Source of the DNA: Rhipidocladum racemiflorum
Taxonomy: Eukaryota > Streptophyta > Magnoliopsida > Poales > Poaceae
DNA length: 64,000 nucleotides
NCBI GenBank assembly: GCA_036346355.1
Contig: JAYEVF010000027.1
Location: forward strand, 124,001 to 188,000
Direction: 5' to 3'
The notes under the pieces were generated by a model, which did not search any database, had not been told where the DNA came from, and was given only the letters and a program-made list of their open reading frames with translations. Below are positions 46,454-57,094 of the stretch, one piece after another. The translations under genes were made by a program, and so were the position numbers. Position 1 is the stretch's first letter; every line of letters begins with the position of its first letter.

Positions 46454-46874
46454 TCTCGCGAGAGTCCCTGGTGGCGTCCCCGATCCCTTCGTAGTCCCAG
46501 GCTAGGTGGTTGCAGCACTTGAGCGGACTGATATGCCAGGTGAGGAAATCACACACGACATCCCATCCGGTTAGGTATCGTTTCTCCAGCTCCTCGATCC
46601 TTGCCGCATAGTCAGCGTTGCGAACGGTCGATGGAGGGCCTGAGTACAGAGGTTGGCGGGGTGAATTAAGAGACTACGGTAAGCAAGCGGACAATTGCCT
46701 GCCAAGAAGAGGTAACTGGAACATGGATATAGGGCCCGGATCTTCCGTGTCTGAGATGAAATCCGGCGCCCCCTACCACATCCGGCTTTATCCTCGCCAA
46801 AATATAAAAATGGTGGAAGAGGTTAAGACTAGGCTTGATGCCCAAAAACGCCTCGCAAAGGTGGACGAATACAC

Positions 46875-49113
46875 TCAGCTGTAACACCCCGGCATCTAGA
46901 ATGCAAGGATGTCACCAAACATAGACTAAACAACATCTAAATACCACAAATAATGGTAAATTACAGCAAAGGAGCAAATGCCTAAACCGAAAATTTCGGC
47001 AGCATCTCCTTTGTTTTTCCATGGTACGGAGCATCAACAATAATATCACAAGATATAACACAATGGGAAGCATCTAAACAATGATAACCGGAGACATAGC
47101 AGCAATTTAAGTCTAGCATATCAAATTTAGCCATACTATGATTTAAAACGAAGTAATGGATGTAACCAAGCACACAAGTAAGGCATGCTCCAAGTTCTCA
47201 ACGCATTAACTTATAATCACAACTACGAATGGCAAAAATTGTGTAAGTCTTAAAGAGTGAAACTTTGTGAAGATGTGCCACTAAGCCCCTTTCCCGCATG
47301 CCGATTTCATTGTACCTAAAAACAATATAAAACACAAGCGTGAGTTCATCACTCAGCAAAGTGTATTGCAATGATACAAAAATAATAACAACTCACATAC
47401 ATACTTAATGCCATTCACATATCATGAGAATCAACTCATGAACTTCAATTATGCTCTCATATAACATCATCATAAACATCTTCATATGCATCTCATAGAA
47501 CATCATAATCATCTCATAAACCACATCATTCATGCAATGCAATGCCATGCACATATCTCTTTGAAGCACATACCAGTATTGCCGAGTGCACACCCGTTGG
47601 CGTGCACCCCCTTCCCCTTCCATCCCGTAGATGGAGGGTGCCTACTCTTACTGACTCGCTCCCATGCACACCCGTGGATGGGACTACGAGGTAGGTCTTT
47701 CGTGTTCACTACGTGTGAACACAGAGGCCCGCATCAGCATGGGACGCCTCTTCCATTATGAATGCACATATGACATAAACATGTAATGATTGGCATAAAC
47801 ATTAAATACAACGCTGTCATGATCAATATGTAATCATGTTCATCATGTCATAGGCAAACATCAATCTTAGCATCATATCATAAAGCAAGTTGCATCCAAT
47901 CAAGTCTAACAACAATCGAAACGATACCCATTCCAATACACTTGCCTTAACCTCGGGCGACGGATTAGCGAGAGGATGAGGGCACTCCTGGGGTCACACC
48001 ACCTGCACATACATACCACACACTCAAAACGTGCCCCAAAAACAGTACGCAAAAGCTTGTCTACCCCGACTTCACAAACTACTCCCAAAATCGAAAAATA
48101 GAGAATCTGTCCCGCCCGGACAGCAGACTTCAAACTATCATAACTTTAGTTCTAGGACTTCGAATCGATTAAATGAGTACATCATCGTGAATCTTAGGAA
48201 ATTTCCTAGCTTTTTCTAAGTATTGGTAAAAACTGATTCGGACTCTAAAGTTGTCTAATCTACAAAACACTAAGTTCTGTCCCAGCTACGTCACAGATTT
48301 GAACACGTTCGGTAAATCGATAATAACATTCAAACGGCTGGGCGGAATTGGACATTCTTTATGTCCTATGAAAGGTATTGAAGTTACCTACAACTTTCTC
48401 AACAGGTGGACGACCACATTCTGACTCTAAGGTCGCGAAAACTCAAACCCTAGGTCGACTGCACAATCTGCCCGAAGCAGAGAATGTGGCAAAGTCTAGT
48501 TTTCATCTAATCTACCCAATCACAGCACCACCACTTGATCTAAAAGCATCCCAATACCTTCTAGCACGGCACCTAGACCAACCCCAAGGATTCCCCTAGC
48601 CATATGCCTTCGCCCGACGAACGATGAACCGACGAATCTCCTCCCGGTTCACGTGATCTCCTTCCTCGCTCCAAATCCACCGGATCTCCTCGTCACGGAG
48701 CGCTCCAATGGTAAAAACAGAGGGTTGGCGAGGTGAGGGGCTCCCCTAGGGCAGCAAGGAAGGTGGTGAGGGGAGGGGAGAGGTGGAGGTGCAATGGGGA
48801 GGAAGGGGGCGCACGGCAATGGGGCGACGGCTAGATGGGGGAGGCGCCACAAAGGGGAGGGATGGGGGCATGTGGGGGGCGGCTAGGGCAGGGAGGGGGC
48901 GCACCAAGCCCCCTTAACCTGGTCTCCCCCCACTCATGGGCCCATATCTCTCCCACTAAAGCCCACAATTCATCCCCCTTGGGCCAAAACTCTCTCGGAG
49001 AGGCCCAAACTCCCGAAACCGGCCTAGAAACGCGATTAAACCTCATACCATATAATTGCAACCTCCATTTTCACATTTTATAATGTTACAACATTCCGTA
49101 GTGTCACATCAGC
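46875..49113 (-). mobile_element. Solo LTR (D), 2229 bp, target duplication TCAGC
   Basis: TGTAACACCCCGG at 46880 to GTGTCACA at 49108, flanked by TCAGC at 46875-46879 and 49109-49113. Orientation is taken as minus because splice-like blocks match: GTTAAG|GCAAGT (donor GC 47945-47944) and TTTTTAG|GT (acceptor ending 47316), with a GAGTTCATCACTC hairpin just before it. Exon 2 has stops here. It splits the Tat antisense ORF within a codon run. No protein gene visible. Confidence 0.85.
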
Positions 49114-49572
49114 ATTGTGATTGAATTGGGTGTCAAGTTGAAGAGCTGGATAGAGTAGAAGTCCAAAATGGACCGAAGGAAGGAAGACAGTGGAAAATTT
49201 AAATTGTAGAAAAAGAAGGGAGTAAAGACCACTATTTCATCCTCGTTCTTTAGAGTAGGATATGGCTCGCTGGCTGATGCGCGCCAGTGGACCAACTCGC
49301 GAGGAGGAATGAAACTCTCCTCCAATTCGGCGAGGTGCTCCTCGGCCATGATCGAGGGTTGCCAGCATTTTTTGAGGCCCTTGTCTTCGAATGATGTCTC
49401 GGTCGCCTCTGTCTCCTTTGACAAGACATTGTCTCCTGTGGCCACCGCGTGAGATTTTGACGCCATTGAAAAAAAGATGAAGAGCTCTCTTCGATAGGAA
49501 AAGGGCGAGAAAGAAGGCATGAAGTGGCGGAGTTTTTTGCAAATGCGGGTACTGGCTACCATCTCGAATGCA

Positions 49573-49582
49573 GAAACTTATA
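49573..49582 (-). promoter_or_regulatory. TATA-like box upstream of the antisense ORF
   Basis: CTGTATAAGT on the minus strand, about 110 bases before the ATG at 49466. Confidence 0.4.
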
Positions 49583-49979
49583 CAGGCTGTCTATCCACGA
49601 CGAGCGGATCCATCCCCTTTGCATAGCACAGTAACTAGAGGGGCAATTGGAAAGATGGTCACGCATGTGAAGCGTCGCAGCTTTTGCAGGCTACCGCATT
49701 TAATGCAACGTTTTCTTCCCGATACATTGATATTTTGAGTCACGTTTTAACTCTGTCCAGCATCGAGTTCTCAAAAGTCGATATCGAGCCATGGGTAAGC
49801 ATATTAGTAGCTCAAAGAGGATTGACGACCAGGCCATTGACCCTGCACCTCTCCACTCGATTCTTGATGATCCAATCCTACTCGAAGTTTTCAACCATGA
49901 GCTTGAGCCACGTTGCTCGACCAAGCCGAGGCTTGGCAGTGATCGACCAACACTTGGCAAAGACCCTTCGTTGAACAGA

Positions 49980-49992
49980 GTTCGGGGGCTAT
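49980..49992 (+). other. Polypurine tract before the Tat 3' LTR
   Basis: AGTTCGGGGGCTA(T) ends at the LTR start. The same core recurs in the upstream 72-bp repeats. Confidence 0.7.
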
Positions 49993-50594
49993 TGTCGAAT
50001 ATCTAAATATGGGATGTGCACGCGCAACGGAAAGTCGAAGCTCACACCAGGCATCTAGAGCCCTATTCCCGTGGGAGAGGATGTTAACAGAGGGAGTATC
50101 CCTATATCTAGAAGGACTCGATCGTGCTCCCATAAAGAGGAGACCAGCTCGAGTACAACAGATAGCAAGGAAGGTTAGTTACCTTTTGTGGATCCCGGGG
50201 AACGAGGATCCCCGATCAGGTACGACTCGGAGTCCTTATCGGACGACGTCTCCAGAAGACAGTACACCTGGCTATAAAAAGAGGAGACACACGGAGAGGG
50301 GGGATGAATCGAAGTAAAGGTGAGACGAAGCTAGAGGAGAGCATCTGCTAGGCCCTAGTCGAAAGATTTGATCTAGATGTAGTTTTCTTGTCTTGATTGT
50401 AACCAGAGCTAGACCCCCTTGATATGTATTTCCACTTTTGTCGATCTGATAGTGCAAATCACAGGAGTAGAGTATTACTCGATCGTGAGGCTTGAACCTG
50501 TCTAGATTGTGCATCGCCTGTTCTATCAATCCTGCAATCCCCGAAGGTACCCGTTTACAAATTTACCGTTGATTTCATAACCTTCGACAAGCTT
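49993..50594 (+). mobile_element. 3' LTR of the plus-strand Tat element
   Basis: TGTCGAATATC at 49993 to CCTTCGACA at 50589 (597 bp), with inverted ends TGTCGAA/TTCGACA and TATAAAAA at 50273-50280. The next five bases, AGCTT (50590-50594), continue the protease frame of the minus-strand Tat element, so this element is inserted in that one. Its 5' LTR and gag-pol are not in the window as recognisable sequence. Confidence 0.85.
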
Positions 50595-52714
50595 CACGCT
50601 GTGGATGACACGGTCTAGCACCAAAGGATACCTACCCGGGTATGGTATGTGGTCAGGATGATCTAAGTGGTCAAATGTGATTGGGACCTCGGACCATCTC
50701 AAATATTGGGGGGTCGCGGGTATGACAGCATTGATGTCCCGAGCGGTAAGCTTTTGCTTCTGCTTGGACTCATATGCACCCGAGCCCTGACCTCTTGGTA
50801 GTCATCCTCTTCGGTAGGGTCTTCTTTCTTGCCGGCCTCCTCTTTGTTCTTGGGCTCTAACCGCTTGTTGCTTTCTCACGCGAATCTTTTCAGCATGAAG
50901 CAATCCTCAGCGGTGTGCTTGCTCTTGGGATGGAAAGGGCATTACGCGTTCATTACCTCATCATAGTCCTTTGTCTGCGGTGCCTTCGTCCGACCGCGGT
51001 CGGCTTCCGCGACCAGCTCTTCACCTTTCCGCTTCATATCCTCTGGCCTTAAGGACTCGGGGTGGTCCTTCTTGTCCTTCTGCCCGGGACGGTCGTCTTA
51101 GCGCTCAGCCAGGTCGTCTAAAGCCGTGGTGTAGTGGTCAGCCAAGGCGAACATCTCCTTTACCGTGGTCAGCGGCTTCTGAGACATCTTCTTGATCAGG
51201 TCGGAGTCGCTGACTCCCTTCTAGAAGGCTGCTATGACTATAGCGTCTGAGACATCCTGAATTGTATTCTTCTTCTACGTGAAGCGTCGGATGAACTCCC
51301 GAAGAGATTAGTTTTTTTTTCTAATGAAGTTGATATAAATTCCACAGGGCCCCATATTTCTTGTAAGTGCCCAGGAAGTTCGTGATGAACTGTTCACACA
51401 GATCTCCCCAAGAATCTATTTTCTTGGAAATCCCGTGAGCCAAGTTTGAGCTGATGGGGCGAGCATGACTGGCAAATAATTCACCATCACATTGTGGTCA
51501 CCCCCGTAGCTTTGACTGTAAGGGCGTAAACCTGCAGCCAGGCCTATAGATTTCTTTCCCCGTGGAACTTGATGATGCCCTTGGGGATGAAACCGTCGGG
51601 CCACACCACTCGGCGAAGCCAATCGATAAACGCCCAGATCCCATCGATGGGTACATTGTTATGACATGGTGATATGCGAGGAGGAGATTGGCATTGGGGG
51701 ATCTTACCATGCGGTCGGTGTCATGGAGATGGCCGAAGCAGCGTTGGTCCCTCCGTTCGCCACGATCTGGACTCTTGTTGACGCGGCTGTCGTTGCCGCC
51801 GTCGTGGCGGTTGTCGCCTCAGTCGTGGTCGATGCTGAAGCACTCGTAGTCGTCATTGCGGTGGCACCGTTCTTCATCCTCGCTCTCGCCTCTTGGCGGT
51901 AAGATTTTGGCGGAGGTCGCGGTAGATGGCTAAGCGCGCGTCCATATCACTATGGGACTTCAACTACTTGCAGCCCGACTGCGAGTGGTACGACTGCTAG
52001 CAGTCTGAGTGGCTGCGCGAGTACGAGGGTGAGTCGTCATCACCTGATCTCGTTGATTGTGTTGAATTGCCGCCACCGTTACCATGGTTGTCGGCTTCAA
52101 TCATTGGGCCCAAGATGTTGAGAAGTGTCTTAGAAGCGACAATATTCTACTACGGTGTATGAAAAACGGATTGGCTCCCCATTCTGGCATGCAGAATATC
52201 TTCATTGACGTTGCGGCCTCGGGTTTGGAGAGAGCGAGTGCACACTTCTTGCGATTCACAACGAAGACGATTTGCCTCCGCCGCTCCTTCCGCATCTCGC
52301 CGGCAATCCAAGTTGGAGCGCTCGTCCTCGATCATGTAAATCCCCCAGAAAATATGGGGGCTCCTCGTGTTGCTTTCCAGTTTACTGTATATGAGTCGGG
52401 AAGTGAGCCTCTGGTGTACTACTCGTGAGTAGAAGGCCATAGCCTTCCCCGATCCGAATGGGAAGGCGGAAGAAATGCCACTGAAGTCCTCCTCAGATCT
52501 GATCTGATCCGAGTCCGAAGAGCAGTCGGAGACCCTCCCAAATTGTATCTGGTCTAGGTCTGAGAGAGCTAGTTTGTCAAGTTCGTCAGCGAAGAACCTC
52601 AGGCTCCCAAAGTAGAAAATCTGGCCTGGAGCGAAGGTGGTGTTAATGTTGTTGAAGGAGGCCGTCAAGCTTGACGAGGTTGATATTAGCGCTTCCCCTA
52701 CCTGGCGCTCCAAC
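50590..52714 (-). pseudogene. gag: Minus-strand Tat element: gag and start of protease, heavily broken
   Basis: Reading leftwards from the primer binding site (52695-52714): gag N-terminus with NINTTFAP and RDAEGAAEANRLR (52150-52650), a decayed charged linker, then the capsid-like core near 51400-51620 (pieces WLQVYALTVKA, NVMVNYLP, EQFITNF in shifting frames), CPFHPKSKHTAEDC around 50900-50950 (a zinc-knuckle-like CHC arrangement), and protease-side sequence TFDHLDHPDHIPYPGRYP near 50600-50690. Many stops and frameshifts make it non-functional. It ends at the AGCTT insertion site of the plus-strand Tat LTR. The gag resembles that at 11077-11892, so the two elements are related. Confidence 0.75.
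52695..52714 (-). other. Primer binding site of the minus-strand Tat element
   Basis: Reverse strand GTTGGAGCGCCAGGTAGGGG, touching the LTR end at 52715. Confidence 0.75.
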
Positions 52715-53204
52715 TGTCGATGATTGTTGTCGGCAGTAATGAATATGGGGCTATGCATTGGATCTAAACTTGATGGTAACAAAAGACAAGGGTTTATACA
52801 GGTTCAGGCTCTAGACGGTGGAGGTAATACCCTAATCCTGTGTCCCGGGATTATGAGCAGTATGCTTTTCACGTATTGTGTGTCTAGCGTCTGTTGTGTT
52901 TCTAGGGACCCCCACCCCCCTTATAAAGGGAGGGGTCGGAAAGTCCGAGTTGGTTACAAGGAAGGAATCCCCATTAACTATGGGATATGTTCTATCTCTA
53001 ACCCTTCCCGCAAGCAATGCTAGCTTCTGGGATTACAATCATATCCTTCCTAATGAAGATCGGTTGCTATCTTCTACTACTCCTTGTTGGATACAGCGAA
53101 GATAGCCTGGATAGTATCCGGCCTTGGGCCACTGGTTTGGCCCATCCCCTTTTGGATGGTCTCTGCGGCCCGCCACGTAAGTACCCAGGATCCACATATT
53201 CCAC
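52715..53204 (-). mobile_element. 5' LTR of the minus-strand Tat element
   Basis: 490 bp. Sense TGTGGAATATG...CATCGACA, the same family as 10544-11037. TATA-like TTTATAAGG lies near 52920. The right flank is GTAAT. Confidence 0.85.
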
Positions 53205-53226
53205 AGTAATGCTTTATAATTGTCAG

Positions 53227-54130
53227 GTCTAGAGCAGAACCTATCAGATCACCCACCCCTCAGATCGAGGGAGGTCGAACCTTTCAGTATTACTCCAGGC
53301 AAGAATCCTTTGATCAGTATCTTAAAATTTTTGCTTAAATTGATTCTTGTATAATTATGTGTATCATTCATGCATAGAAAACCTATGTTAAATCAAAAAA
53401 TTTAAATCATATGTGGTTGAAATTGAGACTAAGAAAATGAACTGATATTGTGTCATGTGACACGAAAAGAAATGATTTTGGCTTGTTCACAGAAGGATCT
53501 GTGGTTGTATAACTATTATGGTGGGTAGAAGTGATTTTGGCTTGTTCACAGGTCCCAATGATTTTGGCTTGTTCACAGGTGACACGAAAAGAAATGATTT
53601 TGGCTTGTTCACAGGTCCCAATGAAATGGTAGTATATTATTGAAGCTACAGGTAGAGTTATTGCCGACGACTGACTATCAGAGTACAAACTATATCTGCG
53701 AGTCGGCGGGACAGCCTGGGATAGGTGTTCTTGGCTCGAGATTCAAGGTTGGAGATCTATTACTAGATTTGGAATAAACATTCTAGGGCCTCTCTTGTGG
53801 GGGTCACTATGGGTAAAGTGATACAAACTTGTGCATGATTAAAAATCATGAATTCATACCTGTTTTCTGGATTGGAGGTTGCGGAAGCTTGTCTACCTCA
53901 TATACAAGTGATAGTAGTTTTTGTTTTAAATAAAAATGACCAACCTTGTCAAATTCACATAAGCTATGTTACTAGAAATCTGAGTATGAGGGAAGGTAAG
54001 CTCTGTGGAAAAAAATGAAGAGAATAAATTCATGTCATGTAATTGCTAATATTACTTGCTGAGTACCCCAGTACTCACTCTTGCTTAAATCCCACTTTGC
54101 TTAAAAGGTGAGCACTATCGATTCACGTAA
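53227..54130 (+). other. Candidate spliced micro-ORF (exon 2 53227-53298, exon 3 54108-54130)
   Basis: Plus strand. The acceptor TAATTGTCAG ends at 53226. Exon 2 of 72 nt is open in phase 1 and ends ITP at CCAG|GCAAGA. Exon 3 continues as G-EHYRFT and stops TAA at 54128-54130. Intron 2 is 809 nt. Confidence 0.35.
53471..53620. repeat. Short direct repeats, ATGATTTTGGCTTGTTCACAG
   Basis: Four copies of a 20-base core (TGATTTTGGCTTGTTCACAG) at about 53473, 53532, 53560 and 53595, two of them preceded by GTGACACGAAAAGAA. This is local duplication within intron-like AT-rich LTR DNA. Confidence 0.85.
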
Positions 54131-54138
54131 GAGGCATA

Positions 54139-54420
54139 TGTAACACCCCAAATTTGTACTTTTATTTAATTTATTGAGTTATTTGAATTTTTGGGAATTT
54201 TTGGAATTTATTTGGATTTAATTTGAATTAATCCCTCTCTTGAGTTATTTAAATATTAAAATATTTGAAATAAAATTTTGTTGGAAATATTTTATTTGAG
54301 TCCAAAATGTCTCACAGTATTTTTCAGAAATTTTCTAAGCATTTTGCTATTTTTCTCAATTTATTTGAATTTATTGGAATTATTTAAAGTTTAAAAATGG
54401 AAAAAGGAAAATCAAAAACT
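54139..54420 (+). mobile_element. 5' end of a TGTAACACCCC-family LTR
   Basis: It starts TGTAACACCCCAAATTTG and follows the 35764 LTR for about 280 bases (shared AAAATTTTGTTGGAAATATT-like stretch), then is cut by the LTR starting TGTGGGG at 54421. The five bases before the cut are AAACT. Confidence 0.7.
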
Positions 54421-57057
54421 TGTGGGGAACCGCCACCGGGACTCCACAGATTCACCCTATTGCACCACACAACTCGAGTGAATCAAGGGAACCTCGGGCG
54501 TCCCATAAATATGCCGTGTTGGTCCCAGGAAAGTTCACCAACACGCGCGACAGTGCATAACAGTTTGTATCACAACACATACACAATTAACAGAAGCATA
54601 AGCATAATTACATACAAAAGTAGGACTGCTATCCAGAATGACATATTTAAAGTTATTAAATCAACAAGCAGCGGAAACATAATATAAACAACAAAAGAGT
54701 CCAGCGTAGTGTGCCATAGACCCTCATGCAACTGACTGGAAGTAAGAACGTGCCCTTAAGCGTTAGCATCATCGAAATCTGCCGGGTAAATATCCCCGGA
54801 CAATACCTCATCCTCACCTGCAGCAATTTGGACAATTCGATTGAGTACAAAGAGTGTACTCGCACAATAATATAAGTTGTATGCTGAGTTCTAGCTACAT
54901 GTGGTTGCTACATAAAGATAAAGGCACAAGGGTAATTTCAGCATAAAGCAATGTTTGAAGTGAAACATAGTCATGTATAGATTGGAACTTGCATTTGGTA
55001 AACATTTTCAAAATCTACAACTAATATAGCATCATCATAAACATATTCATCTCATGCCTCCAAGCATTCTCCGAGCCATGAGTCCAACGCTCATGTTCGC
55101 TTACGTCCACGGATACTCCAATACATGTGAAGCTCCTTCCACGAGTACTCCAATACTCGCGAAGTTCTCCTCATGAGTACTCCAATACTCATGAGACTGA
55201 GTTTTTACTAAACCATTCAATCTTACCCGGTCCTTAATACTCGCCAAGTGACTGACAACTTAAGTGATCGTCCTTAACCATGGACGCGGCTATTCGAATA
55301 GTTTAAACTATGCACAGGTACGAATTTCCCCACACGACATGCCACACTCGTAAGCCAAGCTATGAGCACAATTCCTTTGATGTGCCGGCCGAGGTAGACG
55401 TGACAAAACCATTTTCCAGTATGCATGATAGTGCATTTAAACCACCCGGGTGACTGTGACCCTTGATCTCGCGTGCTCAGTGCTCTGTGTGTGTGGATCA
55501 AGGTGTACATCCGTTACTGAACATCCCCAACTCCACAAAGTTCGAGGGATTTCGAGGGACATTTCCCCGACACTCCGCAAAGTTCGGGGAACTCCCGCGG
55601 ACCTTCCTTGATGCTCTGCAAAGCTCGAGGAACTCCGAGTGCACATGGTTTAAATACCCCTAGTCATACACACGTACTTGGCTAAGCCGGCCCCATAAAC
55701 GGCGTGTGGTTCGCACGATAGTTACTTAAAGAGACGTCACCAGGATTTGATCCTTAAGATCCTTAACCAACATTGCTACATAATAACCACAATTGAACCA
55801 TCATTATCATAATCATCTTTGATCATCACGATCCATGGACTAAGTCCACCTATCGCGTTTCCTAACGGTGCTCTAAGCATGGCTAAGCAATTGTACGAAC
55901 CCATACATAATAATAAACCAATCACCTACGACGACAATGGAATACGAAAGAACATGGCAAAAGGATAACATGTCAACAAGGTAATAACTAACCATTCTAC
56001 CCCGAACATACTTGTAATTGAATGTAAGCATGCAATTGGTAAAATAACTTCAACGTAATTTGCAATTAATGGGATCAAGTATGTTCAAGGGATAAGTAGT
56101 GCCTTGCTGCTCGCTCTTGATGTAGGCGTAGTTGTACTCTGGGTTGTCCTCCGAAACGTTGACACCTAACGAGAAAATCCCATTCCAAGGGAACACCAAT
56201 CAAGAAACAAACAATAAACAACACAAGATCATGCAGAATCATGCATGAAATGCATCATGATTATATTCCTAATCCTAGCATGCATATGAGATGCATTTTA
56301 TTCATTTATGTCCTGAGTATCCGAGTTTTAACCCGGAGTATCCGGGTTGACCTTCTCGATACTCTAGTGCTGACCAACCCGGAGTATCCGGATACCCTGG
56401 ACTATTCGGGTTGAAACCCCGGAGTATCCGGGTTGAGTCTCTCTGTTTCAATACTTGGATGGATGAAGAATGGATTGGAACTCACCCAATACTTGGTGCA
56501 TCAACAATCCATTTGGATGGATTTGAAGCTTAAGATGAGAGGAGTCCAATGGCATATCATGCACAAGCTCAAACCAAATCCTTGGATGGATTTTTGGGGC
56601 TTGAATGGAGAGGTTAGAGGAGAGCTCTTGCTCTCCCTTGTGCAGATTTTCAGGTTGGGGCTGAACAAATGAGGCTTGGAGGGGACTCCAAGGTGGGGGA
56701 AAGTATATATAGCTGCCACCCTCCCACTACTTACATGTGGGTCTTGGTCCCACATGTCATAGAGAGGTAAGAAAGTGGGTATAGAGTAGGTAAGGTGGGA
56801 AAAGTGAAGTAGATGTGTGCAGAATTTTATTCTCTCACTTAAAATTGGGTCCACTTGTCATTGACTAAGGGGAAAGGAAGCATGGTATAAATAAGTAGCA
56901 GTTTTTAGGTTTCAAGGACAATACAAATTCATACTCATCTAATTAAAATGATGCTAGCATTTATACAACCTTAATTAAGTGTTAATCATGCCACTAATAT
57001 GAATGATATGAGCATGCCATGCACCAATTAGCTATCAGATAAATTTGGGCTATTACA
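54421..57057 (-). mobile_element. 3' LTR of a second chromovirus
   Basis: Plus-strand ends TGTGGGGAACC (54421) and GGGCTATTACA (57057), the latter touching a polypurine tract. TATA-like CTATATATAC at 56702-56712. Palindromes CCCGGAGTATCCGGG at 56310-56440. Hairpin GAGTACaaagagtGTACTC at 54843-54861. Palindromic block 55288-55340 (CTATTCGAATAG, then TTTCCCCACACGA), lacking a clean CTCTGCAGAG. Confidence 0.88.
54756..56501 (-). other. Candidate spliced micro-ORF with visible start codon (exons 56486-56501, 56103-56165, 54756-54817)
   Basis: Minus strand. ATG at 56501-56499, then MHQVL plus one base to the donor TTGG|GTGAGT. Exon 2 (63 nt) follows CGTTAG, is open in phase 1, ends SEQQ at CAAG|GCACTA. 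Intron 2 (1285 nt) ends TTGCTGCAG. Exon 3 continues G-EDEVLSGDI and stops at TAA 54756-54758. The three parts sum to 141 nt, a whole number of codons, for a predicted acidic peptide of 46 residues. The ATG could be fortuitous, and splicing is untested. Confidence 0.5.
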
Positions 57058-57094
57058 AACCTACCCCCTTAAAGAGAATCTCGACCTCGAGATT
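57058..57094 (-). other. Polypurine tract and palindrome at the 3' LTR
   Basis: Reverse complement TTAAGGGGGTAGGTT touches the LTR. AATCTCG-ACCT-CGAGATT lies at 57077-57094. Confidence 0.75.

Larger units (their letters stand above)
45773..49466 (-). pseudogene. Antisense ORF of the Tat element, 'putative gypsy type transposon' (transposase_28) type, interrupted by a solo LTR
   Basis: ATG at 49466-49464 (MASKSHAVATG). The first exon part holds IPPRELVHWRAS, EDEIVVFTPFF and the typical YSIQLFNLTPNSI, then stops at the LTR insertion point (TCAGC, 49109). Beyond the LTR the frame resumes at 46879 with SVFVHLCEAFLGIKPS and VVGGAGFHLR. A frameshift near 46650 leads to YSGPPSTVRNADY and LTGWDVVCDF. 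An 81-nt intron (46373-46453) joins RDSRE to SINARLSRMFQGSDP, after which a second frameshift leads to a stop at 45773. From memory, such antisense ORFs lie between pol and the 3' LTR of grass Tat elements. Role unknown. A TATA-like TGTATAAGT lies about 110 bases upstream. Confidence 0.75.
53205..54138 (+). mobile_element. Remnant of a plus-oriented long LTR
   Basis: It carries AG|GCAAGA at 53297-53304, the hairpin GAGTACcccaGTACTC at 54061-54076 and an acceptor TTAAAAG|GTGAG at 54107, in the module order of the other LTRs. It is cut on the left by the Tat LTR and on the right by TGTAACACCCC at 54139. AT-rich, with no ordinary gene. Confidence 0.55.

Noticed and set aside
46880..49090. Right end of solo LTR D at TGTTACA (49090)
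   Set aside because: The next five bases do not match the left flank. The end at 49108 gives a perfect TCAGC duplication.
49993..50536. Tat 3' LTR ending at CCTGCA (50536)
   Set aside because: The end at 50589 gives inverted termini TGTCGAA/TTCGACA and fits the continuing protease frame of the host element.
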